From Microstegium vimineum (Eukaryota; Streptophyta; Magnoliopsida; Poales; Poaceae): a stretch of DNA of 64,000 bases. How positions within the stretch are numbered: the stretch's first letter is position 1; the number at the start of each line of letters is the position of its first letter. The notes below the pieces were generated by a model. That model was not told where the DNA came from. It did not search any database and saw only the letters and a program-made list of their open reading frames with translations. The stretch covers positions 10,837,285 to 10,901,284 of the forward strand of contig CM039130.1 in the NCBI GenBank assembly GCA_022036555.1. Reading direction: 5' to 3'. Positions 58,017-64,000 of this stretch are shown in pieces. A program made the translations under genes and the position numbers.

Positions 58017-58070
58017 GAAATACTTGTTGACATTTCATAGGATCGCACCAAAAATAGAGATAAATCCCTA

Positions 58071-58088
58071 TCCCCGGCAACGGCGCCA
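58071..58088 (-). other. Second primer binding site copy, inside the LTR of D
   Basis: Identical 18 bases to 57999-58016, in the same orientation, 72 bp away. The bases after it also match (GAAATGCTTGTTG against GAAATACTTGTTG on the plus strand). Confidence 0.9.
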
Positions 58089-59049
58089 GAAATGCTTGTT
58101 GGTATTTATTATGCTCATGTAGAATATTCCGCAAGCGCACAGAAATATCGTTGTAGCATTTCACCCAGGAGTATTCCAGGGTATCGTATTTATCCTCAGG
58201 GAAGCAATGGTTAAAGAATATGATAGCTAACCATGATGATCCACTAACTAATATACCAACTAAACTATGGTAGGGGTAAATGATATATATGATAAGTGTA
58301 ATGACACATAGGAGAAGTTCCAATGATAAAGAGTAGTTTAGTGAGCGAGGAGGACAGGGAGCGAGCATAAGGTTTCCAAATATCTATCTCTACTTGCATG
58401 GTTCTAACTTAGCCAGACAAGTTATATCAAGCAAGAACAATATTCATACACAATTGCACTTCGGGCCACTAGGCCACTTAGCAACAGAAGGCTGCTAAAC
58501 CGCCTACCACAAGAAGGCCTACGCTTTAAGAACTTGGACGAACGTGGTGGGATCAAAGCCTAAATAGGTCTGTCACCCCTACTAGGTACCACAAACAAAC
58601 CGTTGGACAAGCCGCAAACACAGGTAAGCGTATAGTCTAGACACCATGTCTACACTATATCTCACTACTCTAATCCGACGTCCGGTGAAATTGATTAGAG
58701 CACCGGGTTAAGGGCGGTGAACCAGTGCAAAGGTATACTACCATTATCTTACTATCAAACAACTATGACTATCCTAAAAACCAATACAACATAACTAGTC
58801 ATGTTGCAATAAAGTAAAGTACTAAGGCAAAGTAGAGAAGATAACTATATAAAATAACTCAAGTCTTACAAAGAGAGAAATAAATACTAGAAGCATACCA
58901 GACCTCCTGGAAGACTAGAGCTGAAGACCAGAGGCTCACTCTAACTCCTAACAACACTAACACTACTACAAGTGCTACATCTTGAGATAGAGAGAGAGAG
59001 TGGAGAGCTCCTCCTTGTGGTGTGTCTTGAATGAGAGGGGGTGAGGGAG

Positions 59050-59057
59050 TATTTATA
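59050..59057 (-). promoter_or_regulatory. TATA box in LTR D
   Basis: Minus strand TATAAATA within CCTCTCCACTATAAATACTC. The palindromes at 59291-59503 lie 230-450 bp upstream. Confidence 0.45.
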
Positions 59058-59640
59058 GTGGAGAGGTGGAGTAGGGGCTACTCCACCGCCACATCATCAA
59101 TCCGCGTGATGTATGGTGAGAGCCCTTGGATCCTAACCGCCTTCAGATCAAGGGTGGAGAGAAATTGCCCATGTGCTTCTTTAATTTAGCATGTGCATCT
59201 TTGCATGCAACATGTGCTTCTTTGCATGGAGGCATGCAAATGACGCTGGGATAAAGGAGTGACCACCAAGCCACCTTGGGGGGGGGGGGGTTGGCCGACC
59301 CCCCTATGACTTGTGGGCCACTGCTAACCTTCTAAAAGCATGGCCCGCCTATCATGGAGTGGCTGGAATACTTGGTGGTTGCCTTTTATAGGTCGGCCAA
59401 CCTGCATAAGAGGGGTAGTGACCCTCTTACTATGACAGGTGGGCCCTCCTACCATGTGGGTGCTTAGGATGGCTGGTGGGCCCCATAGGGTGGTCGGCCG
59501 ACCCCCCCCCCCCTATGTGGTCCCACTAGCTCATTTCTCTCCATTTCCTATAGTCCAGCAAGAAACACTCCATGGACATGTGGAACTATTTATTGGATAA
59601 AATATATTCATGATATGCTTATGTCTCTTCATTGTGAGGT

Positions 59641-60480
59641 TGTTGACGGTAATTTTGAGCATAGAAAATTATGACATTTTCATCGGCAATAATGTTGTGA
59701 ACTAAGCTGTATGCTCGTTGGAACTGAACTGAGTATGTAATTATGTATTGTTTCTAGTATAATTTTCAAATTGCAATTAAATTACTATCTGCATTTCTCT
59801 AACGAAAATGATGGCGTCTTCGGTGATGATTACAAACCGCAATTTGTAACGATTTCAAATCAAAAGCTGTGACGAACATCTTTCATGTTAACTAATGATT
59901 TGAAATAGCAATATGTGACCAAATAAGAACCAATCAGAACAGGACACGTGGATGAATTTGATTGGTCCACGTGGCGGCAACGCATCGCAAGTTGTGACCA
60001 AAATCTTTCATCTTCAGTGACGATTTCACACAGCAATCTATGACCAAATAAGAACCAATCGGAACAAGCCATGTGGTAGAATCTGATTGGTCCATGTGGC
60101 GGCAACGCAACAGCCGGGTTAGCGATGATGTCATGCGCCACGTCAACGATGACGTCATCAGCCATGTCAGCATCCTACATGGCAAGCATCGTCGTCCCGC
60201 TACCAAACGGGCCATTATGACGAAAACACAGGTCAATCTGTGACCAAAATGGACTGTCATAGGTTACAAACGTTGTTAACGGCACCATTAACGTCGCCGT
60301 CTTGGCGCGACGGCGGACGCTGGATCGTGACCAAAACTGATCGTCATAGAAAAGAAATCACATCCGTGACGATGCAGTTTTCGTCACAGACTAGAGACAC
60401 ATCTGTGACGAAATAAAGCATTTCGTCACCGTAGGTCAAATGTGACGCGTCCTCAATGACGATCCAATTTTCGTCACAAA
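59641..60480. mobile_element. DNA-transposon remnant with GTGACGA-type repeats
   Basis: From about 59800 the sequence is dense in TGTGACGA, TCGTCACA and TGTGACCAAA in both orientations, like CACTA subterminal regions; the CACTA element at 25824 uses similar GTGACGG/CGTCAC motifs. No terminus can be found. A 125 bp unit is duplicated at about 59866-60115 (TGACCAAATAAGAACCAATC at 59916 and 60041). Confidence 0.45.
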
Positions 60481-60807
60481 ATTGTCACTGATTACACTTT
60501 GCATCGGTTATTGCCAACTAAACGTCAGCTATTTTTTCCGCTAAAGGCGATGTGCACTACATCGGCTATTTTCATTACACCTGTAGCGACAATAGTTTAC
60601 GCTCTCAAAGCCAATTGCTGGAACCAGCTGTCGACCGTCCTCGTTCGTCCTAAAGATGTCCCCATCATGTACCTTCCTAGAGAAGTACTCCATGTCCTCG
60701 AAGCTCCACTCACTCTGGCCCGCGTAAGCGATACTGACCGATGAGTATTCTTGATCCACTGGATAAGGCTCTGATGCATGGTGGATGGGGTGCAGCAATT
60801 GGCATGG
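60481..60807. other. Unassigned stretch next to LTR E
   Basis: A minus-strand open frame of 85 codons (60541-60798) contains EYSSVSIAYAGQSEWSFED and could be an exon of a transposon gene. No domain is recognised. Confidence 0.3.
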
Positions 60808-62450
60808 TGTTGACGGTCCCTAAATACCAAATCCAATCGTCAACTAAACAAGGAAAAGGATCTATATGAAACTAACACCTAGAAATAGGGTTTACACTGA
60901 TAGAATTCCACGAGTTTTGGTGAATGTCTATTTCTGCAGGGGGATATCAGGAAATATGGAGGAAAGGCCCACATGTCATGTTTACATAGAGATAATTATC
61001 GTCTGCACGAAAAAAGAATACTCTAGAAGGGTGAAGAAGGCGCGGGAAGAAATGAGAGGCCGAGTGGGCCCAGGGGCAAGGCGCCCGCCCTACCCCCTGG
61101 GGTGCCCGCCCTAGGGCAAGGCCCAATGAGGGTTTGCCTTGTGTGGACCCTCTCTCCACCGCCTTTGAGGTTGCATCTAAGCCCTCCATTAAGGTCGGTT
61201 TGACCCGACGACCAACGTTCATTTGAGGAGGCTATATAAGGATGACCCCCTGACCCTTAGGAGAAGATCTAATTCTTAGTATCCATTATCCATTATCCAT
61301 CTCAAGAGGAGAAGTCCCTGATCAAGCCCTAGAGCCACCACATCAACTAGATCTCTAGTTTAGCATAGCTATATAGGATTAGAACTAGAAGGAGTCAATC
61401 TTCGATTGGTTTCCGGATCTGTCAAGAGGATTATTGGTAATTCTCTCTCTAGTTCTTCCTTGTTCATCATTTGTTCTTCAATATTATGAATATGACTTTG
61501 CTCTACTTCATTATATTGATTATGACTTTACTCTATTTGATTCACTATATTCTCAATTATATTATTCTTAGTTTATTATGATTATATGCTTGGCGTAGTT
61601 AGATTTGAATCATATGCATGTTTAGGATCGTATAGCGTTTATCCATCAGCGTTATGGGTAAATGATAGATATTGTGTAGGCGTGGTGCCTAGACCGTATT
61701 TATCTGCGATTGTACCCTACATTCCGGATCGTGAGGTAGTTTGCGGGAGTGACAGTCCTGTTGAGTCCTTTGTAGTCCTCCTCCCATTTGTAGGGCAGGC
61801 AGAGCAGTACTATTACGGGGAAGTGATTGCTATGTTTCTCATCTTCCATAGTAATACTCACTACACATGAATATCTCTTATCTCGCCATGATTGCAAAGT
61901 ATAATTGCACTAATCATAGTATGCTAGACTGTATAGTTAAGAATGACTTAGGAAATATTCTTATAGTTCGTCCTAATTCCATGCTAATGACTTGCTAGAA
62001 TATCAGTTGAGGTGCTTATCATTATCTTATGTGGCTACATTTATGCTGACCAGTATTTATCTTTTCTCACTATTCATTCATTATCTATATCTTATGTGAC
62101 ACTTATCCTGTATTGAGAGATATAGATGAAAACTCTCCATTACACATGCAGTGATACTCATTACTCATTCCTCATTTATTCCTTAGTATCCCTTCCTAGT
62201 GGTAAAAATGTAAATAACGATACCTGGAATACTCCTGGTTAAAATGCTACATCGGTATTATCTGTGCGCTTGCAGATATACATTTATATTTATTAGCAGA
62301 GCAAATGCATATTTCAATACCACATCTCTCTGTCATGCTGGGGATGACAACTTGGCTTAAGTGGCATGAGAGGTGGTTAACTATTTTTGGTGCCATTATC
62401 AGGAATATATTTTAATCTACTTTTGGTAACGACGTTAAGATATGTCAACA
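60808..62450 (+). repeat. 5' LTR of element E (Tat/Athila-like Ty3/gypsy)
   Basis: It runs from TGTTGACGGTCCC to GATATGTCAACA, 1643 bp, directly before a primer site and gag. A TATA box (TATATAA) is at 61233-61239. CATGG (60803-60807) could be the left target duplication. Confidence 0.85.
61233..61239 (+). promoter_or_regulatory. TATA box in LTR E
   Basis: TATATAA within GGAGGCTATATAAGGATG, downstream of the GC-rich U3. It corresponds to 4012-4019. Confidence 0.5.
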
Positions 62451-62458
62451 AGCATTTT

Positions 62459-62476
62459 TGGCGCCGTTGCCGAGGA
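62459..62476 (+). other. Primer binding site of element E
   Basis: TGGCGCCGTTGCCGAGGA, one mismatch from the element D site, eight bases after the LTR. Confidence 0.9.
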
Positions 62477-62611
62477 AGGTTGATTAGCTATCAAAAGGAA
62501 TAAATGAGTTATCACTTGCATCACTAATGAGATTGAGGAAACATCAATTCTCTACTCATATAGCCTTACCCTTGATCTTTGCCTATTTTTCCTATCATTT
62601 TATGCAGGGTA

Positions 62612-64000
62612 ATGTATGAATAGGTTTGATCTTCCAGACAATTTTGTTGAAAATCCCGAAGCATTAATAGAAGGACAAAAGCCAAGTTCAAGAAAGTAAC
62701 AGAATCATCATCTTTAACATCTCAGCTTGAAGCTTCATCCAATCAAGAAGATCACCAAAACATCGTTCGCGACTTGACATCAGAGTTCGAAGCCATGGCA
62801 GACAAGTGAATCCGTGAGTTCTCAGCTCCCACTACGGACAACATCCGCACTGGACCTGCTGCAAACATTGATCGGTCATTTGAGCTCAAGCCTGCGCTCA
62901 TCAACATGGTGCAAGCAAGCCAGTTCTGCGGGAAAGCACACGAAGACGCTAGTGCTCATCTCCAACACTTCCTGGAGATTTGCAGCACATGGACTATCAA
63001 AGATATCCCTAGAGACGCCATACTACTTCGCCTTTTCCCATTCTCACTCTTGGGAAGAGCGAAGCAGTGGTTCTATGCAACCAAGGAGAAGAATATTACG
63101 TGGGCACTATGTTCCACCAATTTCCTAGCAAAGTTCTTTCCCATGGGAAAGACTAATGCTCTCCGTGGGAAGATTGCAAGTTTTCAGCAACAACAAGACG
63201 AGTCCATTCTAGAAGCATGGGAGCGCTTCCAAGACTACATCCTAGAATGTCCCCATCATGGAATGGAGAATTGGTTACTTATGCAGACTTTCTATCATGG
63301 GCTCGGCAACAGCACACGTGAAACTATAGATGCTGCTGCCGGAGGAGCATTCCTATCACTTACAATACCACAAGCCACAACTCTTGTGGAGAAGATGGCG
63401 TCCAACCAAGGTTGGAGTGAAGAATGAACTCAAACTCGCAAGAAAAGTGGAGGTATGCACTAGCTCAAGGAGTTAGACATGCTGTCTGCAAAGCTAGACC
63501 TGCTCATAAAGAGACTCAATGAAAAAGGTGGAGAAAAGAAAGAAGTTATGAACATTTATGACTCTCACATGACCTGTGAGGAGTGTGGAGACACTGGACA
63601 CCCAGGCAATCATTGTCTAGAATTGCAAGAGGACGTGAACTACATTATCAACAACAACAACAATTACAACCGTCCTCAGCAAAATCAAGGTTGGAATCAA
63701 CAACCACAAAGGCCTAACTACTCAGGTAACTACTCAGGTAATTATTAAGGTAATAATTCCTATAATAATCCTAGTTTTCCACCTTTGAGAGAGTTAGTAG
63801 CTAACCAAGGAAAGTTAATGGATAACATGCCTAAGAAATTAGCATCCAATGATAAAATACTAGAAACTATAAATAATAGGATGGATAATTTTTCTATTGC
63901 CATCAAGAATCAAATTAGCTTTAATAAAATGATTGAATCTCAGCTAACCCAAATAGCTGCTTCTGTTCCTATCACTAACCCCGGTATTGCATCACAACCG
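62612..64000 (+). pseudogene. gag of element E, broken, runs off the window
   Basis: The region starts near the ATG at 62612 but soon meets a TAG. Another stop follows MADK (62807-62809). The gag domain is open in 62906-63427 (MVQASQFCGKAHED, AWERFQDYILECPHHGMENW) and ends at a TGA. The next piece (63479-63748) has a complete zinc knuckle CEECGDTGHPGNHC at 63575-63616 and an Asn/Gln-rich stretch, then a TAA. A further Asn-rich part (NNRMDNFSIAIKNQISFNKM) runs to the window end. It is the same family as the gag at 1880-2837. Confidence 0.85.

Larger units (their letters stand above)
54671..59503. repeat. Dispersed GGTCGGCCGACC palindromes of element D
   Basis: Perfect or near-perfect sites are at 54671, 54774 (variant GTCGGCCGAC), 56033, 56388 and 56489 in the internal region, and at 59291 (GGTTGGCCGACC), 59391 (GGTCGGCCAACC) and 59492 in the LTR upstream of its TATA box. 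Each is flanked by further C or G runs. Confidence 0.8.
53728..59640 (-). mobile_element. Element D: large coding-free Tat/Athila-like retrotransposon derivative
   Basis: The minus-strand orientation is set by the primer site (57999-58016) and the LTR to its right. Downstream of the primer site, 57998 to 53728, about 4.3 kb contains no gag or pol frame. It does contain phrases of such elements: GGGAGGCAACCCGAC (minus strand) near 57610, three CAAGCTTGGGGGAGG motifs and five GGTCGGCCGACC palindromes. No 3' LTR is found on the left; it may be cut off by element F or lie in the gap. The right limit of the LTR is approximate. Confidence 0.6.
58025..59640 (-). repeat. 5' LTR of element D, with a second primer-site copy inside
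   Basis: The LTR end (minus TGTCAACA) is at 58025. Forty-six bases into the LTR the primer site sequence occurs again (58071-58088), followed by AACA at 58097-58100. On the minus strand a TATAAATA lies at 59050-59057, and GGTCGGCCGACC sites lie upstream of it. The left part (58100-58200) is alignable with the 3' part of LTR E. The right limit is not clear; TGTTGACGG at 59641 starts sequence I cannot place. Confidence 0.55.

Noticed and set aside
57955..58368. A 137-codon minus open frame with hydrophobic start
   Set aside because: It crosses the primer site and LTR of element D; AFLAPLPG is the translated primer site.
60541..60836. Open frames suggesting a small gene beside LTR E
   Set aside because: Overlapping minus-strand frames with no domain, start or promoter; kept only as an unassigned stretch.
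1..64000. tRNA and rRNA genes
   Set aside because: None was recognised. The only tRNA-like signals are the primer sites and the A/B boxes of the SINE.

Overview
The window is nuclear DNA of a grass (Poaceae), most likely panicoid. The reasons are tRNA-Met-primed Sirevirus-type Ty1/copia elements with G-run LTRs, Tekay-like and Tat/Athila-like Ty3/gypsy elements, a CACTA family with GCCGAGTGC subterminal repeats, Stowaway- and Tourist-like MITEs, and a plastid psbJ fragment. It is almost wholly a nest of transposable elements. Calls rest on motifs read by eye; no database search was possible.

Left part (1-17282): a Tekay-like LTR (1-1872) cuts the gag of a minus-strand Tat/Athila-like element (1880-3585). 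A broken LTR of the same family follows in the opposite orientation, then a kinesin-14 pseudogene (about 4085-5300). Next come a CACTA MITE, two Tourist-like MITEs, an old Sirevirus LTR fragment and a hAT element. The only host-like gene is a LEA_2/NHL-type membrane-protein gene with a frameshift (9971-10629). It is followed by a SINE with an internal duplication, a psbJ fragment, one end of a GCCGAGTGC CACTA element running into a 1.2 kb TAC-triplet microsatellite, and a complete 997 bp CACTA element.

Centre (17283-51219): two nested minus-strand Sirevirus elements. Element A (3' LTR 17283-18783, 5' LTR starting at 51123 and lost in an assembly gap) carries gag, pol and a third ORF. Element B (20663-42493) lies inside the third ORF of A, with a perfect CTGAC target duplication. 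B is a composite LTR-internal-LTR-internal-LTR array whose first internal region is almost wholly deleted. It was invaded by a Tekay-like LTR (20907-23735) and a 4.8 kb CACTA element (25824-30612), which itself contains a Stowaway MITE. B keeps an uninterrupted 797-codon gag; its pol and ORF3 are broken. All of A's genes are broken.

Right part (51320-64000): after a 100-N gap come a short coding-free LTR element F, a long coding-free Tat/Athila-like derivative D with GGTCGGCCGACC palindromes, remnants of a DNA transposon, and the 5' LTR, primer site and broken gag of element E, which runs off the window.

The most notable structural signal is shared by A and B. Family-specific palindrome arrays in the LTR upstream of the TATA-like box recur between pol and ORF3, followed by a TATA-like sequence about 230-265 bp before the ORF3 start. 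This suggests that ORF3 has its own promoter resembling the LTR promoter. Element D has palindromes in its LTR and in its internal region as well.
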